Shown: positions 11,762-25,068, counted from the first letter of the stretch. The stretch: DNA of 64,000 bases from Protea cynaroides (GCA_028583415.1 CM053269.1:59013007-59077006), one strand, 5' to 3'. Notes: a model not told the origin generated them from the letters alone. Translations and numbers: made by a program.

Positions 11762-14612
11762 CTAAGGGTTAGCACGTGCAGGAACCCCCCCAGCTCCTCT
11801 GATTGAAATAGGAGGACACGGACATGAGCTCTGGCTGATCATATGGTGGTCTAAAAATAATACTATAACTGTGATATCATCGTGGAAATGTCTCCTCACC
11901 CCCCGATCAATCTTTTTTAGGTCTGTGTACCTCATTTCTCTTTTTTTAGCCGCTTCTCGGAGTGCAGTTTTAACAAGCCTCTTAGCAATCCCCTGCACAA
12001 ATAAGAAGGTTTCAGTACCAGCAGGCAACAATATCATATATGAAACTAAAGTGAGTGGTTCTAATCTCACATTATGTGCATAGCTGTGAACAATGTCAAC
12101 AGCCTCCTGATTGCTAAGGTGCTCCCATAGACCATCAGAGGCAAATATAAGAAACTGATCTTGAGGGTGGACTTTTTGAACTAATATTGATGGCTCAGCA
12201 CTAAGGATTGGTTTGTTGAAGGGTTCGGGTACTCTGAACTTTGATATTAGAGGTTCTCTGTTGAACTCTGCCCTTTTCAGATATGCATCTCCAATGGATC
12301 TTGAAACCTGCAAGTCAAAAGTGATTTATTAGAACAATGTTTTCTTACAAGAGGAATTGTTCAGTAAACTGGTTCTGGTTGGTTGCAAGGGGAATTAAAT
12401 GGAAGGGAAGTGAGAATTTTAAACTTAAAAAGGAAACTTTTTTAATCATCACAGCACATGCTATCATATGACTATGTATATTTAGTTATTAACTTACATT
12501 TTACTTCACTTCCAAATCCTTCCGCATTTGAAAAGTAAAATTAATTTTACATCTAATAAGTATCATTACTAAATAGCATAAGAAATTTAGATAGTTTATA
12601 TAATCATGTTGTGTTAGAGATATAAAAGTTTCTTTTTTAGGTTTGAAAATTTTCATGCCCATTACCTTTAATTTTCCTTGCAACCAAACTGAGCTGTTAC
12701 AAAGTTGAAAAAAGTTTTCTCAATGAAAAGGAAAGAAGCATAGAGAAACAATGAAAATACCTGTATAATGCCCTTCACACGCCAAACCTTGTGTTTTAAA
12801 ACCACAATTTGTGAATCATCAGGATGCAAGAAGTGCAGCTCCTTTCTCACAGATTCAATACTTGCATTATGCTCCGTTGACAATTGAATAGCTCTGACTT
12901 CTTTGGTGGCCTTCTCTAATCTCCCTAATACCACCCGAGAATCTCCAAGATTCGCAATATATAACAATCCATTACATATTATACCAACCAAACAACATGA
13001 ACCCACTGATGCAATTTGTGGCCTATTTAGCCATTGCTTCTTCACAAGCAATAAGAATTCCTCCTCTGTTGTTAAAAATGCTTTGCTGATAACAGCAGCT
13101 GACATCCCCTGATGCTCTGAAGTGAATTCTGCATTACAAATCATTGTCAAGACAGAAACCATTGTCTAGCCATCTATAGCGAACAATTCATTCAAAGAAA
13201 AGAATGCATTCATGAAGAGAACAATAATATAAGCAGAAGGTGCATAGAATTGGAGTTAAGATTCATGCTTCAACTTGGTTGTTTTGTAGATTTGTAGGAC
13301 CTGGTTATTAGGGTCTTGTTACAATTTCCAAACTAATATAAACCTTAAAATTTATTGTCAAAACCTAAAGTTGCATCTCCTGTCCAAGTAACAGAATTCC
13401 CTCTACGAAATGGATTTTAAGGGTTATTGGCAGTTAACATTTTGGATTTGATTCCTGTGAAAAGTTTAGTAAAACATTTGTCCAGCAATTCAAATTCCTT
13501 GGTTTGGTCTTGAGTCTCAATTTTCAGCGTAATCTTTATCACTGAGTTGTCCAGCTAGCGATGACTGATTCTACTCCTTGACTCAAAAAAGATACAACTA
13601 CTAAGGTTGGGTTTTGATCTAAAAGGGGGGTGGCTTCTTCATTTTGCTTAGTCAATAACTACAAATCCTAGCTATTGATTGGAGACAATCACGTTTTGAT
13701 TTGACTTGAAAATTAATTCATATACTTGATTATTACGAAATATTAAATTTCGTCTTTCAGATTCTGGAATGTAATAATATGGGATTCATACAGAAGAAAG
13801 GTACTATAGTGATTCAAACACAGTACCTATGGGATAGGGGTAGAGGAAGAAGAAAAAAAAATGAAGATTTCACATAGTACTCTTGATTAAAAAAATCAAT
13901 TTGATTTGTTTCATAGTCTTTGTTCAATGAGAAAATGGGTCAGATTCTACAAGATCAGATCAAAACTATGAGATTTAAGGAATGATGGAAGGGAACAAAA
14001 GGTAAAAGAAAGAGAGGGTAAAGAAAATAGAAATAAAGAATAAAAAACATGAAAATTTTGTAAGAACTAAAAGCTATTAGCATATCAATTTGTCACAAAC
14101 TCTGTTTAATTGGAAACACATATATAAAAGCATTAGGCATGATTCATATATTGGATATTTCTTGAGAGAGAAGTTTAACAATTCCACAAGTCATATACTA
14201 TTGGCATTTAACTGGCATTTAACTGGATTTTTTTCAAAAGCCAAAATGCAAGAGAGACTAATCAGAAGAACATACTCTTGAGATTATGAAAGAGGTGCTC
14301 GTTTATGAACCGAGAAACCTCTGGACCTCCATGACCATCATAGATCCCAACGAACGTCCCTTGAGGACCTGAACTGAGCGAGCTCAAAGGCCCTGATTCA
14401 AGTTGACACTGATCTTCCAACAAGTTGTTGGCTTGAATTACTGCCATTGAGAATTCACCATTCACATGGTGCCCGAAGTCCTTATACCACAGTAACCCAT
14501 CTGCCCGGCCGCTTTCATCTCCACTCCTACTAGAACTGTCGCCTCCCCCTACGAAAGGCTTCCAACAGGGTGTAATGATCTTCATTAATCCAGATGATAC
14601 AGATGATACCAT
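11762..14612 (-). CDS. Clade-D protein phosphatase 2C, 4 exons
   Basis: Exons (- strand) 14612-14276, 13128-12761, 12307-12071 and 11992-11762 have GT-AG borders and join in frame to 390 aa. The PP2C signature is complete: EDQ at 66-68, the metal-binding YDGHGG at 91-96, GDSR at 174-177, SDGLWEHLSNQEA at 292-304 and HDDITVIV at 351-358. Serine/threonine phosphatases of this family use two Mn/Mg ions held by Asp residues in these motifs. The short N-terminus and RREMRY/FHDD-type C-terminal block match clade D, whose members dephosphorylate plasma-membrane H+-ATPases and are inhibited by SAUR proteins. The GSCCL, ICNGL and C-terminal SIRG segments favour the At5g02760 (PP2C.D1/SSPP) type. An in-frame upstream ATG at 14654 would add 14 aa; the family start favours 14612. 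Intron 2 holds a MITE. Confidence 0.93.
12379..12687. mobile_element. Small MITE, TTTGATTGCAAG family, copy 2 (PP2C intron 2)
   Basis: A 309-bp AT-rich element whose ends TTGGTTGCAAGG and CCTTGCAACCAA are exact inverted repeats. It resembles the copy at 3016-3344. It occupies most of the 453-bp intron 2 of the phosphatase gene without touching either splice site. Confidence 0.7.
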
Positions 14613-15400
14613 TACTTCATATCTTTCATCCAAACCACCCGGCAATTGAAACATTTGTCAATTCAATATCCAAAATAAGATTCAGACCCAATTTCAATTC
14701 CAGCTTCCGCTTTGGTTCCAAACCACCACCCAATTTCAACCCAGACCCAATTTCAGTCCAACTTCCCTCCCAGGTTCGAGACCCAGATCACAACTTCCTG
14801 AAACTAAATACCCAGAGGCACAGCATAACTCAGACACCATCAACACGTCCAGATCTCCCAGAAAAATGAAATGGGTATGGACAGAAACCACAGTAGATGA
14901 GTTGGGGACAAGAAAACAACGATTTTTAATACAACTCATAGAGTTTAGAGGGATGTTCATCTGACATACCTTGAATCTGGTTATTAGTATTTTCATAGCC
15001 CATCTGTCTCATCTTTTGCCGGCAACCTTATCTGGACAATCCCATCTAGATTTATCGTGTCACCTTCTGATGTGAGGGATCGGAAGTGGATAAGGAAGAG
15101 GAGGAAGTGAAATTTGGAATTTTTCGGACGAAACCTTGAGATTGTTGCATTGTTGTGAGAGAGGGAAGATCTCAGACACAAATTGCAGAGATAAACGGCT
15201 GTTATGTTCTTATTTTCGTACTATTTCTTGTACAAGAGGAGAGTTTAACTCAGAAAATCTCCCATTTCTTTTTTGTTCTCCTCTCTTTTCTCATGAACTT
15301 TGCTTTCCCTCTTTCCTAATCTTTCTCTTATCTTTCTTCGGTCGGTTTTCAAATCCATTGGTTGAGGTTTTGACCTTGACGAGAAACAACCCAATTTTTT
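14613..15400 (-). promoter_or_regulatory. Probable 5' UTR and promoter of the PP2C
   Basis: Upstream of the phosphatase start the - strand is rich in pyrimidine tracts and A-rich leader-like sequence. A good donor consensus (CAAG|GTATGT, near 14968) suggests a 5' UTR intron. No single TATA element or transcription start can be fixed by eye. Confidence 0.35.
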
Positions 15401-16026
15401 AGGCTGCTTTTTAGCTCTTTTCTCCTAATTCTTGCTTGCTGGTTTGAAGTGTGACGTTGCCAAATCTGCCAGTAACTTGTAACTAATAACCCTTTTTTTC
15501 GGATAAATTAGGCACTACAGAGAGAGGAAAATGTTCCTCCAAATCTGAGCTCAAAACCTAATTAATCATTGATGAATTAATTGAATAGTACCCTTTTAAA
15601 TTTTAATTTCTACTAGCCCAATCAACTCATCAAGTGTGTTGATCCAATTTACCACCCCAAAAAAAAAAAAAAAAAAAAAAAAAAGGTGTGTGGTGATCCA
15701 TGTTTGATCATTGATTAACTGTAATGAGTTGTAGATATGTCAATGTACACCAATGTAGTTCGACTGCTGATGTGTGGGGGTGGGTTCTAATATATTGGAT
15801 TGACATACCTTAGCCATCCAATTGGAATTGAACTTTGACCATTCAAAGATGCATGAGTCACCACTATTCTTTGTGAAGGAATTCAATTTTAAGAGCATTC
15901 ACTGATGCAATTAGTTTAGAAATTGTGAAAATTGATTTGGAGAAAAGGCATCTCACATTGAGAATTGGCATGGCAATGGCCATTTGCCATATCTTTTTTT
16001 TTCTCCTCAATGATGCTATTATCTTA

Positions 16027-16028
<2 letters not shown>

Positions 16029-16082
<54 letters not shown>
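16029..16082. repeat. (AT)n microsatellite
   Basis: About 26 uninterrupted AT dinucleotides. A second, shorter run lies at 16536-16562. Confidence 0.95.
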
Positions 16083-16084
<2 letters not shown>

Positions 16085-16531
16085 TGCTATGATCTCATTC
16101 ATATTTAATAGTTTATTAGGTAGCCACTTTGGTCCTTCGGATGAACCACCATAGGCATGCTTGAGTTTGATTCCAACTTGGAATCAAATTATTTCATTTC
16201 CACTATAAGATGGTTGATTGTTCAAAATGGATTTCCTTGGTTACCAATCACTGCGTAGCTGAGTAGGTATCTAGTAATATGTTGGTATAAGATATGGATC
16301 AAAAGTAAAAATTAGGTTTACTTAATGGGTGCTACTCATTGTGACCATAGTGGTGACCTTTGCAAGTTGTAATTTTCTTTTATTTTTTTTTATATAATTG
16401 TAGCCTTCTTTTATTGCTCACTAAGAATTTTCAAAAGTTATTTTAAATGAAGGGTAAAAAATGGTTTTCATAAATAATTTGAATTTAAGTCATTTTCAAG
16501 TTTCAAGAATGCCATTATCATGTATGTTTTT

Positions 16532-16564
<33 letters not shown>

Positions 16565-17103
16565 GACCGGATTTATTCTCATTAACAAAAAAAGTATATT
16601 ATATTAAAAGGGCAAAAATGTAAGATTATTTCTTCTTCCCAAATTTCGAACTTTGTTACAACAAGATTTTTCCTCACTTAATATCTATAACTTGGGAAGA
16701 AAGGAAACTATTAATATTGTGGGAGAGGCTTCTCAGTGTTAGCTGGGTGGGGAACCCACCAATAAAGAATATGTCCGATGGTTTGTAAATAAGAGGTAGT
16801 AGGGAGGAGAGAGAAGTTCCATATCCTTCACCACTAGCTCCAGAGAATCTTTCTGTTTGTATTATTTATAAACAAAAATAAAACCATCATGACCTACAAC
16901 AATTCCCAGAAGATATGAGGAGGGGATGTATGCATTCAGTCAATGAAATTATGGGAGGGGACACCAAATGATTTTTATTCAAGAAGAAGAAAACCAAATA
17001 TGTGTGAGAGAGACATAAATAGGCCATGTGTGTATAATCTTTTCCCATAAATAATATATATTCATCATATAAAAAATGGATTTTGAACAAAAACTTAGAT
17101 TTC

Positions 17104-17450
17104 AAAAGATAGTTACCTCTCCTGTAACTTACCTTATTGATCGTTAACCCCCAAAGATTTCAAAAAAGACAGTTACCTCCCCTAAATAATTATTAAAATA
17201 CAAATAGGCCCACGTCGTTAGGAATATTCCGTTAGATACTAATAGTGGGAGTCCAATATTTCCTTAATGATCAAATTAACCCTTTACAAGGGTGACTGAC
17301 TTCTAAAAAAAAAAAAAAAAAAAAACCTAGAGATCCAATAGTAGGATGAGCATATTGAAAAGATGGTTCCTGCTTCTTTCTCGCCGATGGAATTAGAGTT
17401 TCAAATGATCCTTTGATGAATGCGATATACTAACTGTCTTTTACCTTTTT
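17104..17450. mobile_element. Short MULE-end fragment related to 51-2357
   Basis: The left part repeats the terminal sequence of the Pack-MULE at 51-2357 (AAAGATAGTTACCTCTCCTG, then GTTAACCCCCAAAGATTTC, then AGACAGTTACCTCCCC, then GGCCCACGTCGTTAGGAAT). A possible opposite end, ACTAACTGTCTTTTACC, lies at 17431-17447. Probably a decayed non-autonomous member of the same family. No gene inside. Confidence 0.55.
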
Positions 17451-18639
17451 TTTTTTAATTGAATTAACATATACTTCCATAAAGATGAACAAATATAAAT
17501 TAACGCCGCATGCACTAAATGAGTGTGGCAGCCAGGCCCACGTATCATGCGTGGGTGAAAAAGAGATCCAAGTCACTTCACAGTGATATCACAGCCAGCC
17601 TTCTATTGGCAAAAGGCTACCATCGTTTATGTTGCAGGATTATACTTTCAGAGATGGAGATGTGACATAAAGTAATGAGACACATGCGCATGTGCATAAA
17701 AATCAAAAATTTTTTGGGGTTTTTCTCATCTTGCCTGTGGAATTGAAGTCCCATTTGAGTTAATCCTAAATTCTAAATCTTAAATTTCTGACAAAGCTTT
17801 ATTATAGACCAGTTGAGATTGAAAATCCCCCATCTAAGATGTTTACTTCTGTTATTGGGGTTTTGGAATTTGCAAAGAAATTCCGAATTTGGAGCAAGAC
17901 TTATCCACTATATCTGTTAAAATGATTGTCAACCCGATTTAGCATGGCTCGGATGCTTGTGTTATGATCCGTAAATAGCAAACAGGGCCCGTTAGAGGAA
18001 TGGATGAAGGAACAACCCAATAACCGATATTGAGACACAGAAAGCTAGCAGTCTTCCAACTTCCCCATCCGGTTGGAGTACTTGGAATCAGGGAGGGGAT
18101 CGGCCCAATTGGTCATGTATGTGTGAAAATATTCCTTGCCCGTTTTGAGTTCTTAAACCATGTCCCTAACCCTTTACTCAAAACCCTTTAAGTCTTAGCT
18201 TCTGAAATCATTTTAAGTACATAACCATATAGTAGTCACCAATCATTTTGTTTTCCTTGTCTTTACTTTGGCTACTCGTATTATGGGAGCTTTTGGGCAA
18301 CTCAGAAGATTATGGCTTTTAGCTTCGGAGTTGGAAGATTTGGAAGTATGGAATAAGATGATGTTATATAGGGCAGCTGTTATCTGGTATCATCCAAGGG
18401 AGGGAGGGCCCAAGCTGTGGGTGTGAAGTCTCCTCGACACATAAATCAAAGAGGTCACTAAATGGTCGGGGGATTCACTTGGAAGCTCCTTCTTCCTACA
18501 CTGCTTGAACTTCAGTCATTCATAGTAGGAGAGTCAGATGCATACCTAAGCATTGGCCCCTTTGGACCATGCATGCCATCTTTTCTTTTATCAACCAGAT
18601 CTCCCTATAAGGTTACATATGGATGATGTAGGGAATAGT

Positions 18640-18900
18640 GTTATATTGATTAAGTCCACATAATCTTGAGTGCCTTATATACTTGAAGAATTTTTCATTT
18701 ATTAGTTCGAATTTTTGAGATGGAAACTTAACATGGTATCAGAGTTTCAGATTTTCCTTTTTACAATCACTTGAAAGCACCACAGATGCCACGTGTACTA
18801 CTACCTAAAAAAAGGCAATATGTGAGAGCGAGTTTTGAGATAATCCCACATTGATTAAGTCTAACATTGTGTGCCTTAGAGAATCTCCACTTACTAGTTT
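18640..18900. repeat. Worn LTR-like repeat with a primer-binding-site remnant
   Basis: Two diverged copies of a block containing AAGTC-ACA...GAGTGCCTTA and TTAGTT-GAATTTTTGAGATG (about 18650-18733 and 18855-18920). The first is followed by AACATGGTATCAGAGTTT, which matches the initiator-tRNA primer site of Copia elements. Interpreted as leftovers of an LTR element; no coding part remains. Confidence 0.45.
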
Positions 18901-20159
18901 GGATTTTTGAGATGAAAACTTAAAAGACAAAACTTTCCTATTCCATTCCTCTCTAAGATAATAATGCTAGCGCAACTGATACGCAGCTGAGGTCCCAGTT
19001 CAACTCTCTTATGGAAGCCTATGGGTATTGTGTTTAGTAGGATGTACCAAAAAAATAAACGAGAAGTCCACATATGTTTTGTTAGATTCAAGTAGTAAAT
19101 TAGTAAAATTGAAAAATAGATGCACACATAAACCATTTTCCCTATTATTGTTTATGTCAAAAATTTAGGGTATGAACGAGTTTGAGTCTACAAATGGTTA
19201 TTTTCTATATACTCAATAATTGAAATTGCCACATCATCTTTCTACATAATCAATAAGTATAAAAATTATTTGACAAGATATCAAAAAGAAATCCTTATAA
19301 AAAACGACAGAAGATTTGCACGAACTCTTTGCCCGAAACTTGGGATGTTTTTATTATTTTCTCTTATACTACCTGACCATATGGACTAAGGAGGCTCATC
19401 TACACATGGTACATTGCACGGGATTTGATCATCATTCATATTCAATAGATCCCACATGAACAGTGATTATGACCCACATAATATGCACGCACTACACTCC
19501 ATATAGATCATGTGAATGATATTTTTTCCTAGGTCATCATTGGTGTAACGTGAGAGATTCTTCTCACAATTGAGAGGTGATTTTTTTTATTTTGTTGAAA
19601 CTTGGAATCAAAATGTAATTTAATAACTATAGTTGTCCTAAAGTTATAGGGAGATGGGTGTGTGGTCCTGTATTACTCTAATATCTGAGACCAATTGTCT
19701 TTGAGGTTAGTTAGCGGGTCAGATCAGCAGCCACCACCAGGTCCACCACTAGTGTAAAAAGTAACTCATGTCTCCAAATCATGTGGCCCCATGTGGTTGG
19801 CTAGGTGGATGACACAAGGTTTACCTAACTGATATTGCTATTTAAGGAAATGTGTCCATTTGGGTTGGGTAGACCTTCCTTATAAAGAGTTGGGTGCTGG
19901 CTTTCAAATCAAATTCTATGTCAACTTCTATGTGCTAAGAAAATATGTTTACTGGCTTATTTTTTCAGGCAGATCTTTTTACCACAGGTGCATTTAAATT
20001 TGAAATTAGCAAACCCAATAGAAAGTGCTAAGAAAATATGTTTACTGGCAGGTTGTGGGAAATCATGAGATTATGAATTTCTGCTTTCACCTTGAAAGTG
20101 CGTTTTTGGAAGGGTGTCATACTTTTCTATTTTACAAAAGGAAGGGGAGAGTAAGATTT

Positions 20160-20262
20160 AAAATATTGGTATCGAGTATTGTATCAGTAGCTACCGATAT
20201 TGGTACGATATAACTGATACCTGTTGATATGATATGATACCTATCAACATTCGTGGTCCAGC
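20160..20262. repeat. GTATC/GATAC-rich palindromic repeat
   Basis: About 100 bp made of words such as GGTATCGAG, GTATCAG, CCGATATTGG, GATACC and GATATGATACC. The composition matches the flanks of the hAT-like element at 33476-35810. No terminal repeats or target duplication could be assigned. Confidence 0.4.
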
Positions 20263-22323
20263 CTGCAAATTTTCTTTCTCCTCTATTTACCCTGTGAAAT
20301 TGTAATTGCAGTTTCTATTTCTGTGAGAAACAAAGTGATATTGAATCCTCAAATATGTCCCATGGCTGAACCTGAGAGAAAGAAAATGAAGAGAGCAATA
20401 GCAGAAAGATTATTGAGCCAACCACAGATCAATCGCACACTAATACAGTAAATCTGCCACAAGGTAGTCCACTTGGAAATCAAAATCTGATGCATACAAT
20501 TATGGGTGAGGGTTTTCATCCACAACACAGCAATGGGAGTGTGGGAAATAATATAATCAATGAAGGGCCCACATGAGCAGGGCAGGTACAGAAAATGTCA
20601 GAATGTGAGAATGTGAACAAGAATCCCTATACTGATTTTGTGAGAATCTTTTCCCCATACATTACATAGAGCCCACATCCTTGACCTAACTATAAAATTC
20701 TCCCAAATCTGAATCAAACAATTAAAGAAAAGGATAAAAAAATTAGTAAAAGTTAAAATTGGAAACTAAGGAGTATTAAAAATATAATAGAAAGTGAACC
20801 ATATGCTTGAATTTTACCATTAAGTTGTACACACGGCAAGAGGTTTCACTATAATCTACATATCAAAAACCAATTGGGTTAAAGCTTAGCTCAACATTTT
20901 TATGAAAACTTAGTGAATTATTTTTTTACCCCTTTTTCTTGATAATTTTTTTTTTGTTAATGACGGGCATCTAAGGCATCTAAACATTCGGCCTGAATTG
21001 CCCCACGGTCCATACTGACCCACAATTGCATAGACTCGATCATTCCAGGATTAAAGGAGAACCATTCCACTTGCACGATCATATCTTACAAGAGGCTGAA
21101 AGTCTCATCCTTCCTGTGCCTAGAAGTTACACATTACAAATACAAGTGTGTATTTCAGCATTTTCCTGTTCCCATTATTCATGTCATCTCTATGATTATG
21201 TTTGTATTACCATGGGTTTTAGGGTAAAACTTTCCTTGACACCCTTATTAATACATCACAAAGATCTACCATGTAGTAGATTGAATGAAACCCAAATTCT
21301 GTAGGCCTCTATTGAAAAAAATTTCAGTCCAAACTTAGCTTTCGCAAAGTGATAAATTTGTGGTTTGAAAAGTTAGGCCCGTGACATAGTGCACAACAAT
21401 GGTCAGAATACCACAAGCGTTTGTGAACGTACATGGGGATGCATGATGATACAACTTGATTGAACTAGGCTTTAAAATTAAACCCGTGACTACTCCAGAG
21501 TCCTAGACCACATTATTTAACCAATATTTAAACTCTCCACATCACCATTCCACATGGCACAATACAGATGAGTTACTTACTCAGGACATTGAAGGAATTT
21601 TTTTCCCTTTTCTAAATATCAATTAATAGGTACGTGTTACAGCAACATTAATACTACTCAATGCTCACTATTAAATCAACTTAAAAAGTTTTACCCAAAA
21701 AAAAAAAAAAGAAGTCTTAACTTAAAAGTCAATGCAATGTGCATAATATGTATGTAGTGTTTCACTCCTTGACCAAATACAACAAAATGCAAGATTTCAT
21801 TAGATTCCAGCAGTATGAGGTCAAGTGGTTTTTGTCTTTGAAACTTGATTGTTACATGTGATATCTGAAAATAACGCAAGTGTAAATGAATTCATGAACA
21901 TTAGAAGCTTTATCACTTCAACATATTGACAATAAAGAAAAGGAACTTCAGCCTCGCTTACTTACCCAAAAAAAAAAAAAAAACTTCAGCCTCGCTTATC
22001 AGGGAAAAAGGGAAAAAGAAAACGAACTTCAGTCTGTACAATGATGGAAAAAAACTTCAGTTCTTCAACTCACTTCGCCTTGCATGTCACATCTCTGCCC
22101 TGACCAATATAGTATTGGCTGGTAACGAGGTACTTGAATGTCAGCCAATCAGTTGCAAGATAGTGTTCTGTCCACAAGAAAATATTTCAATCATCATGCT
22201 GCTTATTACACTAGGAAATTATTGTGGCGTACCGAGATTTTAAATACCAGCCTGACATGAACCTTCATACGCTTCAGATGACATGACAGCAATGAGGCAT
22301 TTCCAGATCTGGCATATTACAGT

Positions 22324-22365
22324 TCAGGTTATAATTGGATCTAGCCCATTGGTAAACTTTGAAAC
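22324..22365 (-). pseudogene. NRPC1: Candidate last exon of NRPC1, apparently frame-disrupted
   Basis: After an acceptor-like TTCAGCAG, the frame that continues exon 26348-26550 (ending ...KVRQ + AG) would read R-FQSLPMG and stop at 22341-22343. In the next frame the same DNA reads NGLDPIIT and then stops at 22324-22326. Largest subunits of RNA polymerase III that I recall end with a short YGPDPII-like tail after a QR...LP segment, so both halves of the expected tail are present but in two frames. Either a one-base change shortened the protein by about eight residues, or the true last exon is elsewhere in 15.4-26.3 kb. The match is short and may be chance. Confidence 0.35.
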
Positions 22366-22774
22366 CTGCTGAACCCTGCTGACATGAAATTACAATTAGT
22401 TCTGACATGCTACAGAAAACCGTTGAAAGAAATACATAACTTGATGAAGGACAATAAAATGAAGAGTTGAGCAGCCCAAGAAACTCCAGTGGTTGAAGAC
22501 AACAGGTTGATCATAAACCTACTCTTGCAGAATATTGTTGTCACAAAACTAAAATAAAATTCCTTTTGAGTGTTTTCTCTATTAAGCTAAAACCTTAGTA
22601 ACCTACCTTGGAATCCTTCCCTCCCCCAATGGTTCCGTTTAAACCCAGCCTAAAATTCAGCAACTTAAATAGAATTTAGAGGGCAAATATATGCCTATAC
22701 AACTATACAGGCTGCAACGACAGTAAAGAAATAAAGTTACCATTAAAGAATGAACTGATCCCAAACTTGACAAT

Positions 22775-23420
22775 TTACCGGTAATTTAAGGAAAATTCTA
22801 TTGGACAGCCATAAACCCAATAAGTTGTATGAGGCTGAAGCTGAATGTCAGGCGACAAATGAACAAAGTGCAGCTTAGTAAGGATGTTGATGTGGATAAG
22901 TTGAAATACTAGAAAAGCTAGATCTAACAGTGGCCCAAATAGAAGATAAGTTAAAGGGGTGTCATTTGCGAGGTCACCAAGTGTAGTCGTAAGGAGGAGC
23001 AATATGATACAGATTAAAGGAAAAGACCCAAGGGCCAACAAGACCAAGGCTTTCTACTCGCGGTGATTGATGATAGAAAGTGACTTAGTAACCTTGACTC
23101 CACCTTCGTGGAACGGGAGTGGCCCTAGCGGGAAGGGATGGACGAGCTCGCTCCAACCGAGCAGGAGTGGGAACTTTTTGAACTATATTTAGATCTTCCT
23201 TCTGACTGGCCAAAAGGGCTATCTTATCATTTCTTTCGTGGATTAAATGTGACTGGGAAAGTTGCGAGAATGGAGATGAACGGCCTAGGCTTGACAACCA
23301 AGGGGACCTTAAACAAAACAATCTGGAAAAGGCCTAGGTGAGCTCAGTTGAGTTATGGCTGATCTAATATCTCTAAGGCTAATGGACACTTTTACGTCAG
23401 AAAACACTAAGCTAAGGGTA
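22775..23420. other. Unassigned stretch downstream of NRPC1
   Basis: Short open frames occur on both strands (for example 23138-23341 + and 22775-23047 -), but none has a recognisable domain, a family match I can name, or splice-site support. No gene is called. Confidence 0.4.
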
Positions 23421-23639
23421 GGACATTGAACACATTCTTGGACGGAGGTCAGTAGTGTTCTTTCTTCAAATATTTTCGTAAAATGACAAGACAGCAGCCA
23501 TAAATATTAATTGGGTTCGAAGAGTAAGAACGATAAGTGCTAGGTTTTGATGGAAGAAATGGCCCTAGATACAGCAAAGTGAAGACAATGCAGCTCAGTG
23601 TGAACAGAGGATAGCACCAACAGTATCTAGCACCAGATC

Positions 23640-25068
23640 GCAAGGGCAACAGACCAGTAGTAAGTAGTAGATCAGATCAGCAGTGGAGAAAATCAGTAGT
23701 AGAACCTTGCGATGATAGTATGCATACCAAACTGTAGGATATAACACAAAATATAAATAGGAACAAGATATTTAAATTCTAAATTTCAAAACCATCCAAT
23801 GTTCGGATTAAAGATATGGTGAAGTCCTAGTGTGATTAGAATTAGGGTAATGACACAAGTGGATTACCTGAAAATGTCAAAGATCCAGTCAGCAGATGTG
23901 CACCAAAAATAATAGACAAGTAATTAATGACTAAGATAAGTCATCAAAATTTGGGTACGATCCAATGGTGGATATAAGAGATATGATAATGATGAGTCCT
24001 AATTGAGGTGGACTCTCCTTAAAAAAAAAGAAAGAAGAAAAAAAAATCACAGCAGTAACAGATTCAGCCAATAACAGATTTCAATAGCAGTAAACCAGAA
24101 CCAGATTCAGATATGCATAAACTAATAAGAACCATAAACAGATTCAAATCTGAGATCAGACCAGAACTCAAGGAGAAATTCAGATCCAAAACTCAGATCT
24201 GATAAGAGTAACTATGGCAGTTTAATGACAGTCAAGTGTTGCAGAACTTTGACGGCAAAACCAGATGAACCATATCTGAAGAAATTGATTATAGGCTCAT
24301 ATCGATGGACAGATTATTAGAAGTTAAAGCATATTTAACCCAACAGCAGTTGTAGTGCATATAGAAAGCCTTGTGGCAGCAGAAGATGGCAGTGAACAGC
24401 AGTGGTTGATTGCAGATCAACCAATAAGATGCAGTAGAAGCAGGTGCAGATCAGGTTAGACTCAGTAGCAGTAGGTACTTGAATCAGATCTGATTCAGTA
24501 GCAGTAGAAGATCACAGCAGTTTCTGAACAGTTCCAGTAGTAAAGGCAGCTTCTGATCAATGGTAGAAGGTGACAGTAGCAGATGACAGTAGAACAGTAG
24601 ATCGAAGACAGCAGCAGCAGGTCAGATCATCAATGGCAGCAGCATATCATATGAAAAGCAGTAGATCAGATCTCTGCAGATCAGAAAAGATCTGAGAAAC
24701 AAATCTAGTATAGTATTGATGGCAACAGCATGACCTTGAGAACAGCAGCAGATCATCAGATAGCATTATTGCAGTAGAAGTTTGCAGCAGATCGAAGGTA
24801 GCAATGGTGGCTGCACACCAGAGCAGAGTACCTTAAACGACTCTCAAAACGGCAGATCAGATCAACCGCTCTGATACAATGTAACAGAATAGAAAGAAAG
24901 AGAGAAGACGGAGATAATGGATAAGAGGGAGAGAGAATCGAGAGTAATGTTCTCTCCCTCTCTACAGTATATATCTATAATGGTAGAAGGACTGCCACAG
25001 GTCAACAGTCCTTGTTGCATGTAAACTAGACTAGACTAGACAAGCAAACTAGACTAACGATTCTAACA
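23640..25068 (-). mobile_element. Non-coding LTR retroelement (TRIM/LARD-like), copy 1
   Basis: On the - strand an LTR (25068-24880, starting TGTTAGAATCG and ending TTCTGTTACA) is followed by a primer-binding site (TTGTATCAGAGC). Just inside is a block shared with two other elements, including CAAAACGGCAGATCAGATC-type sequence and ACTCTCAAAA near 24841. The interior (about 23640-24840) is rich in CAGCAG/GTAGAT words and has no open reading frame. The distal LTR was not found, so the left limit is approximate. Confidence 0.55.

Larger units (their letters stand above)
15401..22320. other. 7-kb intergenic region, repeats only
   Basis: No exon-like stretch was recognised on either strand. Contents: poly-A at 15658-15684, (AT)n at 16029-16082 and 16536-16562, a MULE-end fragment at 17104-17450, worn LTR-like repeats at 18640-18900, and a small GTATC-rich repeat at 20160-20262. 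The remainder is unassigned AT-rich DNA. Confidence 0.55.

Noticed and set aside
22775..23047. Hydrophobic 90-codon open frame on the - strand
   Set aside because: No family resemblance or splice support, and a weak resemblance to the NRPC1 tail did not hold codon by codon.
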